Positions 1 through 5,955 of a stretch of DNA of 6,848 nucleotides are shown one piece after another (position 1 is the first letter of the stretch; each line of letters opens with the position of its first letter). This DNA comes from Anaerolineales bacterium. GTDB lineage: Bacteria; Chloroflexota; Anaerolineae; Anaerolineales; Villigracilaceae. Location of the stretch: positions 1 to 6,848 of the forward strand of contig JAQTWR010000148.1 in assembly GCA_028689195.1 (NCBI GenBank). Reading direction: 5' to 3'. The notes beneath the pieces were generated by a model. That model saw nothing but the letters and a program-made list of their open reading frames with translations. It had not been told where the DNA came from and did not search any database. A program made the translations under genes and the position numbers.

Positions 1-809
1 GATTTATCGAAGCCTTCGGGTTTATGTCCGATAACCCCACGCAATTGCCGGTTTTATGTAATGGTCAAATTTACGCGGCGGATGCGCTTCCTCAACGCTA
101 TCTTCCAATCCTATTAAGCCTCACGCTCACAGAACCCGCGCTCATCCTTTTCGCCATTGGCTTAATTGTCGCATTCTTCAACCTTCGACCTTCGACCGAT
201 CACTGGTCGCTGGTGGCTATTTCCCTCTGGTTTCTCATTCCCTTTGCATACGTCGTCTTCCTCCAACCGCCAATGTACGACGGCTATCGTCACTTTCTGT
301 TTATGCTCCCGCCGATATTTATCTTCGCGGGGTTTGGGTTTGAGAAAATATTTACGTCATTGCAAGGGATTGCTTCGTCGCAAAGAGCAAAAGCGCTCCT
401 CGCAATGACGGTTTCAGTCATCCTACTCGCGCCTGCCGTTTACAGCGCCGTTCAACTTCATCCGTATCAATACGCGTATTACAACTCGTTGATCGGCGGC
501 ACAAGCGGAGCGTTCCGCAAGTACGAGACGGAATACTGGCTGACTTGTTATAAAGAAGCCGTCGAAAAATTCGAGCAAACGAACGTCAATCTCTTTGTCA
601 AACGCGAGCCGTATATCGCGGCGTATTACGCGAACAAAAACATTTCCATCCGCGATTATCGCGCGGAGTTTGGCAAAATAAAATCAGGCGATTTTGTTTT
701 GGTCAACACGCGCACGAACGAAGATATTAAAACATTTAGAGACGCGCCCGTCGTCTTAACCGTCAAGCGCGGCGGCGCAATTTTCTGCGAGGTAAAACAA
801 ATTCCATGA
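1..809 (+). CDS. Membrane glycosyltransferase, GT39/PMT (ArnT-like) type, C-terminal part (5' truncated)
   Basis: The frame is open to the left edge (first full codon at base 3), so the Met at base 24 is internal and the true start lies outside the window. What remains is the C-terminal part of a GT-C polytopic transferase, a class that moves sugars from lipid-linked donors to acceptors at the outer face of the membrane. Residues are counted from the Met at base 24. The sequence shows the family-like stretch ALPQRYLPILL (21-31) entering a hydrophobic segment, further membrane segments near 61-80, 91-105 and 123-142, the DGYRHFLF motif (86-93) and HPYQYAYYN followed by GG and GAFRKYETEYW (146-172). 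A soluble tail ends the protein. The catalytic N-terminal region is not in view, so donor and acceptor cannot be named. Residues 112-129 are encoded by a palindromic repeat-like sequence. The stop overlaps the next start (ATGA), so this gene is probably co-translated with the URO-D gene. Confidence 0.8.
   Translation, partial: FIEAFGFMSDNPTQLPVLCNGQIYAADALPQRYLPILLSLTLTEPALILFAIGLIVAFFNLRPSTDHWSLVAISLWFLIPFAYVVFLQPPMYDGYRHFLFMLPPIFIFAGFGFEKIFTSLQGIASSQRAKALLAMTVSVILLAPAVYSAVQLHPYQYAYYNSLIGGTSGAFRKYETEYWLTCYKEAVEKFEQTNVNLFVKREPYIAAYYANKNISIRDYRAEFGKIKSGDFVLVNTRTNEDIKTFRDAPVVLTVKRGGAIFCEVKQIP
355..410. repeat. In-frame palindromic repeat-like sequence inside the glycosyltransferase gene
   Basis: The ends are exact inverted copies: CGTCATTGC at 355-363 and GCAATGACG at 402-410. 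After one mismatch, four more pairs form (365-368 with 397-400, one of them G-U). Read on the minus strand, the block has the layout GTCATTGCGAGGAGCG, a short spacer, then GCGACGAAGCAATC. From memory this resembles dispersed intergenic repeats of many environmental bacterial genomes. The frame stays open: 357-410 encode SLQGIASSQRAKALLAMT, the loop and start of a membrane segment. That it came from a repeat is inference; the inverted repeat itself is directly visible. Confidence 0.55.
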
Positions 810-1786
810 CCACACACCGCGAACGCATTCAAGCCTGCCTCGATGGCGAGCAAACCGACCGCGCGCCTGTTGCGCTTTGGCGGCACTTCCCCGTTGACGA
901 CCAGAATCCCGAAACGCTTGCCGCCGCCGCTTTGCATTTTCAAAGCGCGTATGATTTCGACATCGTCAAAGTCACGCCCGCATCTTCTTTTGCGGTCAAA
1001 GACTGGGGCGTAGAAGACGAGTGGCGGGGAGATTCGGAAGGCTCGCGGAAATATATCAGGCGCGCGATTCAACATCCGCGCGACTGGGAATCGCTCGGCG
1101 AATTGACTCTATCCGCGCCGCATCTCGCGGCTCAACTCGAATGTCTGCGCCTCATCCGAAAGGGTCTTGGCGCGGATACGCCGCTGATCCAAACGATTTT
1201 CAATCCCATGTCGCAGGCGAAGAATTTGGCGGGCAATGAAATGCTGCTCGAACACCTGCGCGAACATCCCGAAGCGGTGATGAAAGGACTTGAAACCATC
1301 GCGCTGACCACAAAGAAATTCATCGAAGCGGCGATGGAAATCGGCATAGATGGAATCTTCTATGCCGTGCAGCACGCGCAAAAAGAATTTTTTACGTTGG
1401 ATGAATATAAAAAATTTGCGCTGCCTTTCGACAAAAAAACGCTCGAGCCTGCAAAAGATTTATGGTGCAACATGATTCATCTGCACGGAAAAGACGTTCA
1501 TTTTTCTTTGGCAAACGAACTCAAGTTTCAAATCGTCAACTGGCACGACCGCGAGACGTATCCGTCATTAACGGAGGCGCGCGAACTATTCAAAGACATG
1601 ACATTGTGCGGAGGATTGAGGCAGGATTCTCTCGTGTTCGAGGATCAACATCAAATCAAGAAAGACGCGGCAGACGCGATCCAGCAAACACAGGGGAGCA
1701 GATTCATTTTGGGGACGGGCTGCGTCACGCACATCACAGCCGCGCATGGGAATCTTATGGCGGCAAGGAAGAGTGTTGAATGTTAA
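806..1786 (+). CDS. Uroporphyrinogen decarboxylase (URO-D) superfamily protein, probably not HemE
   Basis: A 326-residue cytosolic TIM-barrel type protein. Family signs are the N-terminal RERIQACLDGEQTDRAPVALW (5-25), YDFDIVKVTP (49-58), the middle segment IDGIFYAVQ (181-189), HLHG (225-228), VNWHDRE (244-250), CGGLRQDSL (268-276), and a C-terminal GTGC (303-306) followed by a conserved-looking HGNLMAARKSVE. True HemE enzymes carry an N-terminal RQAGRY-type motif, which is absent here. The corresponding region reads APVALWRHFP, as in paralogs linked to corrinoid and methyl-transfer chemistry. Methyltransferases such as MtaA bind zinc with His-X-Cys plus a distal Cys. Here the first pair is His-X-His (H225, H227) and the distal Cys is C306, so metal binding is possible but unproven. 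The start overlaps the upstream stop by ATGA; a GAGG lies 13 bases before it. The end overlaps rsmD by 7 bp. Substrate unknown. Confidence 0.8.
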   Translation: MTTHRERIQACLDGEQTDRAPVALWRHFPVDDQNPETLAAAALHFQSAYDFDIVKVTPASSFAVKDWGVEDEWRGDSEGSRKYIRRAIQHPRDWESLGELTLSAPHLAAQLECLRLIRKGLGADTPLIQTIFNPMSQAKNLAGNEMLLEHLREHPEAVMKGLETIALTTKKFIEAAMEIGIDGIFYAVQHAQKEFFTLDEYKKFALPFDKKTLEPAKDLWCNMIHLHGKDVHFSLANELKFQIVNWHDRETYPSLTEARELFKDMTLCGGLRQDSLVFEDQHQIKKDAADAIQQTQGSRFILGTGCVTHITAAHGNLMAARKSVEC

Positions 1787-2331
1787 GAGTTATCGCGGGA
1801 AGCGCGCGAGGTAGAAAATTAAAATCCGTGCCGGGCGATACCACGCGCCCCGTGATGGATCGCGTGAAAGAGGCGTTGTTCAACATTCTCGCAGGCGATG
1901 TGATTGATTCAAATTGGTGGGACTTATTCGGCGGCACGGGCGCAATTGGCATCGAAGCGTTGAGTCGCGGCGCGGCGTTTGCGCGCTTCTCCGATTTAAA
2001 CCGCGCGCCCGTCGAAACAATCAAAGAGAACGTGGAACATTGCGGATTCGGCAAACAATCTGAAGTTCGCAAAGGCGACGCGTTCAGCATGTTGAGCGCG
2101 CGCGCCGACAGGCAGTTTGAATACATTTACATCGCGCCGCCGCAATATAAAGAGATGTGGGTCAGGGCGTTGAAATTGATTGACGCAAACATGGAATGGT
2201 TGAGCGCGGACGGCTCGGTCATTGTGCAAATTGACCCGACCGAATATGAAGAAGTGGAGTTGGAAAATTTGGTCGAAGCCGAACAAAGAAAATACGGCAG
2301 CACGTTGATTATTTTTTACGATAGAAAATAA
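1780..2331 (+). CDS. rsmD: 16S rRNA (guanine966-N2)-methyltransferase RsmD
   Basis: A 183-residue SAM-dependent methyltransferase, the usual length for RsmD, which methylates G966 of 16S rRNA during 30S assembly. It opens with the diagnostic MLRVIAGSARGRKLK (1-15), then TRPVMDRVKEALFNIL (22-37), the SAM-binding loop DLFGGTGAIGIEALSRGA (48-65) and an acidic residue in the second strand (D72, in FSDLNRA). The catalytic motif, normally (N/D)PP(Y/F), reads IAPPQY here (118-123): the acidic or amide residue is Ala119 and a Gln is inserted before Tyr123. The rest of the fold looks intact, so this may be a lineage variant and not a dead enzyme. An AAGGA at 1765-1769 lies 10 bases before the ATG, inside the end of the URO-D gene. 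The gene is last in its operon. coaD, often found next to rsmD, does not follow. Confidence 0.92.
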   Translation: MLRVIAGSARGRKLKSVPGDTTRPVMDRVKEALFNILAGDVIDSNWWDLFGGTGAIGIEALSRGAAFARFSDLNRAPVETIKENVEHCGFGKQSEVRKGDAFSMLSARADRQFEYIYIAPPQYKEMWVRALKLIDANMEWLSADGSVIVQIDPTEYEEVELENLVEAEQRKYGSTLIIFYDRK

Positions 2332-2341
2332 AAACGCCAGC

Positions 2342-2378
2342 AACGAGACAGTCGCCTTAAAGGTGACTGTCTCGTTTT
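2342..2378 (+). terminator. Rho-independent-type terminator hairpin after rsmD
   Basis: A 15-bp stem (2342-2356 with 2362-2376, one G-U pair at 2354/2364) closes a 5-base loop, TTAAA, and runs into TTTT at 2375-2378. It starts 11 bases after the rsmD stop. The U tract is short, but the stem is long and well placed. On the minus strand it is followed by a T-rich stretch a little further on, so it could also stop transcripts from the convergent GH114 gene. Its core GACAGTCGC (2347-2355) recurs in the hairpin at 6691-6727. Confidence 0.75.
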
Positions 2379-2394
2379 ACAGGGTTATTAATTT

Positions 2395-2549
2395 TAACGT
2401 GAATAATGGATAAGCCAAAAACATCAGCATGTCACCCTGAGGGAGCGTTTTTCAGTGACCGAAGGGTCTCAAATGAGCCGTTCCGAGATGCTTCGGGGCA
2501 AAAAACGCCCCTCAGCATGACATAATCCCGTTATCCATTATTGATGTTA
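2395..2549. repeat. Composite inverted-repeat element in the convergent spacer
   Basis: The outer arms are 2395-2413 and 2531-2549. Twelve bases, AATAATGGATAA at 2402-2413 and TTATCCATTATT at 2531-2542, are perfect inverted copies; beyond them six more positions pair with one mismatch (2401/2543) and one G-U (2399/2545). Inside sits an imperfect palindrome (2429-2523). No open frame of note lies within. The layout resembles a non-coding, MITE-like element or a nested palindromic repeat. The flanks are AT-rich, and I could not define a convincing target-site duplication. The 2332-2562 spacer holds nothing else except the rsmD hairpin. Confidence 0.6.
2429..2523. repeat. Imperfect palindromic interspersed-repeat unit
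   Basis: The left arm 2429-2470 and right arm 2485-2523 pair in blocks: ATGTCA/TGACAT, CTGAGGG/CCCTCAG (2437-2443 with 2509-2515), GCGTTTTT/AAAAACGC after a bulged A, CCGAAG/CTTCGG (2459-2464 with 2491-2496) and TCTC/GAGA. The loop is 2471-2484. The wording (GTCA, CCTGAG, GAGCG, GACCGAAG, GTCTC) matches, from memory, a widespread bacterial intergenic repeat style and resembles the block at 355-410 in the glycosyltransferase gene. In a transcript it would fold into a long hairpin between the two convergent genes. Confidence 0.65.
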
Positions 2550-2562
2550 TTTTTATTTTAAA

Positions 2563-4632
2563 TTACGGACACGATTGCAAGTACGCGTCCAAGTTTCTAT
2601 TTTTGAGCAGCCCGTTGAATTGCAGCGAAGCCGCCTGCGCGCAGAATTGATTGAAGTCAATTGCGGCGTCTGTGTATACAACCGCAAAGACCGGCTTGCC
2701 CGCTGAAATAAAGGGGGAAAGATTGGCGCACCAGCCTTGCGCGAAGCAATCTTCGCTCAAGCCCCAGTCAAAGTATGGCAGCAAAGTAGATAACTGCTCT
2801 GAATCATTTTTCAGCCCGATGGAAAGTCCGCGAACGTGCGCTTCGTTTGCGAGCCAAATATTGAAGTTGATTTGGTCTCTGGCGCTGAGCGGAAAACCCG
2901 TAGGATTTTGATAGCCGTTGACGTTATCGGGGTCTACGCCGTCGAAACCTTTGGCTTTGCATAAATCCAGCCGCGCGCGCAAAATGGGGGCGAGTAAATC
3001 TACACGGCGAATATCCAGCCATTTTTCACCCGCCCAGCCTGAATAATCCGCGCCCAAAACTGCGGACGGGAATCTTGCCGCGTCGGGTCGCCAATTTTCC
3101 CATGCGCCCGCGTTGATATAACACATCGCCTTTTTGCCTTGCGTATGCAAAGCGGAAACCTGCGCGGGGGTCGTATCGAACATATCGAGGTTGTAGATAT
3201 TTACGGCTTTGGTCGAATCAAGCGGATCAACATATTGAATTTGCAGCGTATTCCCAATCGTTGGATTCCACCGCCGGACGCGGGTCGCGCCGGAATTTGG
3301 ATCAATCATCAAACTGGAAACATCCACCGCTTCAAAATCATCGCCGACAATGTTATCCAGCAGGTGAAGCATATCGTTGTTCCAACGCGCGTCGGGCGCG
3401 CCGCCGACGTACCAATCGGCGCCGTTATCCGCCAGAATAATTCCGTAGGTCTTCATCGCCCGCAAGATGACCCGCATTTGCGCGGGATAACCTGAAATGT
3501 CAAAAGTGGATTTCAAGCGGAAGCGCGCGCCCATCGGCGGAGTATTGGTCAACGCGCCAGAAGTTCCGCTGGTGAGGTGGCGCGCGGGCCAGATATAACT
3601 ATCGGTGGCGCTGGCGGTAAAGCGGATGGCGTGATTAATTTCGCCCGCCAGAATTTCTTCATAGCGGATAAGTCCCGGCAAAATGGGCAGCCCCGCCGCG
3701 TCGGCGGAAGTCCAGCCGTCGGGACGCAGCGCGTTGGAGCGCATATTCCAAATTGCGCCCGAGCCGCCGCTCCAACTTCCGTTTGCGTAACTCGCGTCAT
3801 AGATTTCATAGAGAATACATTTATCGGTGTCCACTGTCAAAATATGATGATCAGAGCCCCACTCGCGTTTTGGATTTGGAGGTATCGGATATGGTCCCGC
3901 GTCTGATTCGTCGGGATAATAAAACGAGACGTTATATTTTGCCGTCTGCGCCGCGCTGACGATGTTGAACGGAATACCAATCGGACCGCCAGCCCATGCG
4001 CCCGAACCGAAATCCATGTGAAAGCCCGTTGCACGCCCAATTGAATTCACCCATGCGGTCGAGCGGGCGTGGACGGGCAGGCGGTCTACGCGCGCGTTCC
4101 AAATATTGTTGTAAGGATATATGGGGCAACCGCCAATGGTTGGGCTATTCGACGGCTGCGGCAACGGCATGATTTGAATCGCGTCAATGGAAACGGTCGC
4201 GCCGCCAGCATGAGCGAAACGCGCAACGTGATTTCCGCTGTATATCAAAGACGTTACCCAGATTTTTCTCCATGAAACGGACGCCGCGTACTGATTGAGC
4301 GTTCGCGCTTTTTTGCCGTCCACGAAAATATCCAATTTTCCGCAAGTAGGGCAAGCCATGTAGTAAAGGACAAATCCGCCGCCAAGATAAGTAAACGAAG
4401 CGGAAGAGCCAATCGCTCGAGATAAATGCACAGTGTTGCCATACGCGCCCGTTTTTGCGTTCGCCGTCCATGCGCCCGCGTATCTCCAAGCCGGGCGGAC
4501 GTCATCGTAAACGCCGGCGGCAGCGCCGCTTGGGTTAATCGGCGCGCGGGCAGCATCGACGTTCATAGGAGAAAATCCCATTGCGAAAATCAGCAGGATG
4601 CCGAAAAAGTTAAATGCCCTGGATGGTTTCAT
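2563..4632 (-). CDS. Secreted three-domain protein with C-terminal GH114 (endo-alpha-1,4-polygalactosaminidase-type) domain
   Basis: 689 residues from the ATG at 4632-4630, chosen because an AGGAG lies 5 bases upstream and the product then begins with a signal peptide (MKPSRAF, a hydrophobic core, and VDA|AR as a possible cleavage site near residue 27). Residues about 40-155 look like a jelly-roll carbohydrate-binding-type module (VYDD, WRYAGAW, SASFTYLGGGFVLYY, a CPTC pair at 94-97, DIFVDGKKA, SIDAIQI). Residues about 168-444 form a middle domain I cannot name (GGPIGIPF, YPDESDAGPYPIP, HHILTVD, GWTSADAAGLPILPGLIRYEE, YIWPARH). Residues about 452-689 match GH114: GKKAMCYINAGAWENWRPD (499-517), WAGEKWLDIRR, GFDGVDPDNVNGY (562-574) and LSEDC (625-629). 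Acidic residues in the DGVDPDN and SEDC motifs are the likely catalytic pair, by analogy with characterised GH114 enzymes. The expected role is hydrolysis of galactosamine-rich extracellular polysaccharide outside the cell. It lies downstream of a terminator and is probably transcribed alone. Confidence 0.85.
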   Translation of the reverse strand: MKPSRAFNFFGILLIFAMGFSPMNVDAARAPINPSGAAAGVYDDVRPAWRYAGAWTANAKTGAYGNTVHLSRAIGSSASFTYLGGGFVLYYMACPTCGKLDIFVDGKKARTLNQYAASVSWRKIWVTSLIYSGNHVARFAHAGGATVSIDAIQIMPLPQPSNSPTIGGCPIYPYNNIWNARVDRLPVHARSTAWVNSIGRATGFHMDFGSGAWAGGPIGIPFNIVSAAQTAKYNVSFYYPDESDAGPYPIPPNPKREWGSDHHILTVDTDKCILYEIYDASYANGSWSGGSGAIWNMRSNALRPDGWTSADAAGLPILPGLIRYEEILAGEINHAIRFTASATDSYIWPARHLTSGTSGALTNTPPMGARFRLKSTFDISGYPAQMRVILRAMKTYGIILADNGADWYVGGAPDARWNNDMLHLLDNIVGDDFEAVDVSSLMIDPNSGATRVRRWNPTIGNTLQIQYVDPLDSTKAVNIYNLDMFDTTPAQVSALHTQGKKAMCYINAGAWENWRPDAARFPSAVLGADYSGWAGEKWLDIRRVDLLAPILRARLDLCKAKGFDGVDPDNVNGYQNPTGFPLSARDQINFNIWLANEAHVRGLSIGLKNDSEQLSTLLPYFDWGLSEDCFAQGWCANLSPFISAGKPVFAVVYTDAAIDFNQFCAQAASLQFNGLLKNRNLDAYLQSCP

Positions 4633-4637
4633 AACGA

Positions 4638-4642
4638 CTCCT
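4638..4642 (-). promoter_or_regulatory. Ribosome binding site fixing the GH114 gene start
   Basis: AGGAG on the minus strand, 5 bases before the ATG at 4632. The frame stays open for 36 further codons upstream to an ATG at 4740, but that one sits beside the CoA-transferase terminator and would bury the signal peptide. The inner start is preferred. Confidence 0.8.
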
Positions 4643-4671
4643 AGATTTATTTTATTGACAATCACATCCAT

Positions 4672-4680
4672 ATCATAGCA
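4672..4680 (-). promoter_or_regulatory. Possible extended -10 promoter for the GH114 gene
   Basis: The minus strand reads TGCTATGAT, an extended -10 (TGn plus TATGAT). No good -35 is visible at the expected distance, which extended -10 promoters can tolerate. A start near 4665 would give a leader of about 33 bases that includes the ribosome binding site. It lies between the upstream terminator and the gene, as expected for an independent transcript. Confidence 0.35.
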
Positions 4681-4731
4681 AGTTATATCCGCCCTGCGCG
4701 TGGATAAATATCCTATTTGCAGAAATGTAAA

Positions 4732-4751
4732 GCGCGGCATAAACGCCGCGC
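4732..4751 (-). terminator. Terminator hairpin after the CoA-transferase gene
   Basis: GCGCGGC (4732-4738) pairs perfectly with GCCGCGC (4745-4751) around a 6-base loop. On the minus strand it begins 7 bases after the CoA-transferase stop and is followed by TTTACATTT, an interrupted U tract. This is a probable factor-independent terminator separating the kinase/CoA-transferase unit from the GH114 gene. Confidence 0.65.
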
Positions 4752-4758
4752 CGTAAAT

Positions 4759-5955
4759 TTATTTAATCGCTTTTTGCCAAAATAATTTCTCGATTTCATC
4801 CGACGAAAAATTCAATTCCCGCTCCAGAATTTCGCGCGTGTGTTCGCCAAGTTTCGGCGGCGCGGTAAAAATATTCGCGGGCGTTTTGGACAACTTCGCA
4901 ACGGGAGCGATCATCTTCACGGGCTGCCCGTCTGCGCGCTTCGCTTCTTGAACCATTTGACGCGCCGCCGCCTGCGGATGATTCAGCGCCGTCGGAATAT
5001 CGTTGATGGGACCAACGGGAATCCCCAATTGATTGAGCAAGGCAATCCAATCGGAAGTTTTCCGCTCGCGGAAAATTTCCTGCAACAATGGGATTAACTC
5101 GCCGCGATGCGCGACGCGTTCAGGATTCGTTTGAAAGCGCGCGTCATCCCACAAATCCAAACGATTCACGGCGCCGCACAGCGTTTGATATTGGCGGTCA
5201 TTTCCGACGCTTAATGCCAAATACCCGTCGGCGGTTTGGAAAGTTTGATAGGGAACAATATTCGCGTGCGCGTTGCCGTAACGTCGGGGCGGATTTCCAG
5301 AAACAAGGTAATTTTGTCCCACATTGGCAAGCCAGCCGAGTTGCGAATCAAAAAGAGCGACGTCAATATACTGACCTTCGCCCGTTCTTTCGCGATGATG
5401 AAGCGCGGCAAGGATCGCGTGACTGGCGTACATGCCGGCGGTAATATCCACAATCGCCACGCCCGCTTTATGAGGTTCGCCGTCGGCGGGTCCAGTGATA
5501 GACATCAACCCGCCTTCGGCTTGAATCATAAAATCGTAACCAGCGTGATCTTTATAGGGACCGTTTTGTCCATAGCCGGTAATACTGCAATAAATCAGGC
5601 GCGGATTGATTTTGGAAAGCGTTTCGTAATCCAAGCCAAACTTTGCCATGCCGCCCACTTTGAAGTTTTCGACAAGCACGTCGGCTTTTTTAGACAAGCG
5701 GCGCGCAATTTCCAATCCGTCGGGATTTTTCAAATCGAGCGCGATGCTGCGTTTGTTGCGATTGACGCTCAAATAATACGCGCTTTCGCCATCCAGCCAC
5801 GGAGGTCCCCATTGACGCGTATCGTCGCCTTCAAGGCTTTCGATTTTGATTATTTCCGCGCCAAAATCGGCGAGCAACATTGTGCAATAAGGTCCAGCCA
5901 GCACGCGGGAAAAATCAACAACACGGATATTTGAAAGCGCGGAAGTAAAAGTCAT
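4759..5955 (-). CDS. CaiB/BaiF family (family III) CoA-transferase
   Basis: 398 residues, full length for family III CoA-transferases, which move CoA between an acyl-CoA and a free carboxylic acid in the cytoplasm through an aspartyl-CoA anhydride. Visible motifs are the N-terminal IRVVDFSRVLAGPYCTMLLAD (10-30), GAEIIKIE (32-39), NRNKRSIALDLKNP (66-78), ADVLVENFKVGGMAKFGLDY (91-110), SITGYGQNGPY (124-134) and GYDFMIQAEGGLMSITG (139-155). The segment AGVAIVDITAGMYASHAILAAL follows and contains Asp170, which aligns with the catalytic Asp169 of formyl-CoA transferase. The C-terminal lobe holds GIPVGPIND (310-318). Substrates cannot be read from the sequence; carnitine, formate/oxalate, malate, glutarate or aromatic acids are all handled by relatives. 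The ATG overlaps the upstream kinase-like stop (ATGA), and no Shine-Dalgarno is visible, so translation is probably coupled. A hairpin terminator follows. Confidence 0.9.
   Translation of the reverse strand: MTFTSALSNIRVVDFSRVLAGPYCTMLLADFGAEIIKIESLEGDDTRQWGPPWLDGESAYYLSVNRNKRSIALDLKNPDGLEIARRLSKKADVLVENFKVGGMAKFGLDYETLSKINPRLIYCSITGYGQNGPYKDHAGYDFMIQAEGGLMSITGPADGEPHKAGVAIVDITAGMYASHAILAALHHRERTGEGQYIDVALFDSQLGWLANVGQNYLVSGNPPRRYGNAHANIVPYQTFQTADGYLALSVGNDRQYQTLCGAVNRLDLWDDARFQTNPERVAHRGELIPLLQEIFRERKTSDWIALLNQLGIPVGPINDIPTALNHPQAAARQMVQEAKRADGQPVKMIAPVAKLSKTPANIFTAPPKLGEHTREILERELNFSSDEIEKLFWQKAIK

Noticed and set aside
24..26. ATG at 24 as the start of the glycosyltransferase
   Set aside because: The frame is open to the left edge and the protein begins mid-family, lacking the catalytic N-terminal part.
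656..1075. Minus-strand open frame of 139 codons across the glycosyltransferase/URO-D junction
   Set aside because: It lies antisense to two well-supported genes and shows no domain.
2332..2562. CRISPR array or small RNA gene in the palindrome-rich spacer
   Set aside because: There are no regularly spaced direct repeats, only inverted repeats. No promoter-like pair clearly precedes the hairpins.
4254..4556. Minus-strand frames of about 100 codons inside the start of the GH114 gene
   Set aside because: They overlap the signal peptide and jelly-roll region in another frame and have arginine-rich, low-information products.
4633..4740. Upstream extension of the GH114 protein to an ATG at 4740
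   Set aside because: It would place 36 charged residues before a good signal peptide, begin at the CoA-transferase terminator hairpin and ignore the AGGAG at 4638-4642.
5236..5934. Long plus-strand open frame (232 codons) opposite the CoA-transferase
   Set aside because: It is antisense to a gene with complete family motifs. The product shows no recognisable domain, and the open frame follows from GC-rich codon structure.
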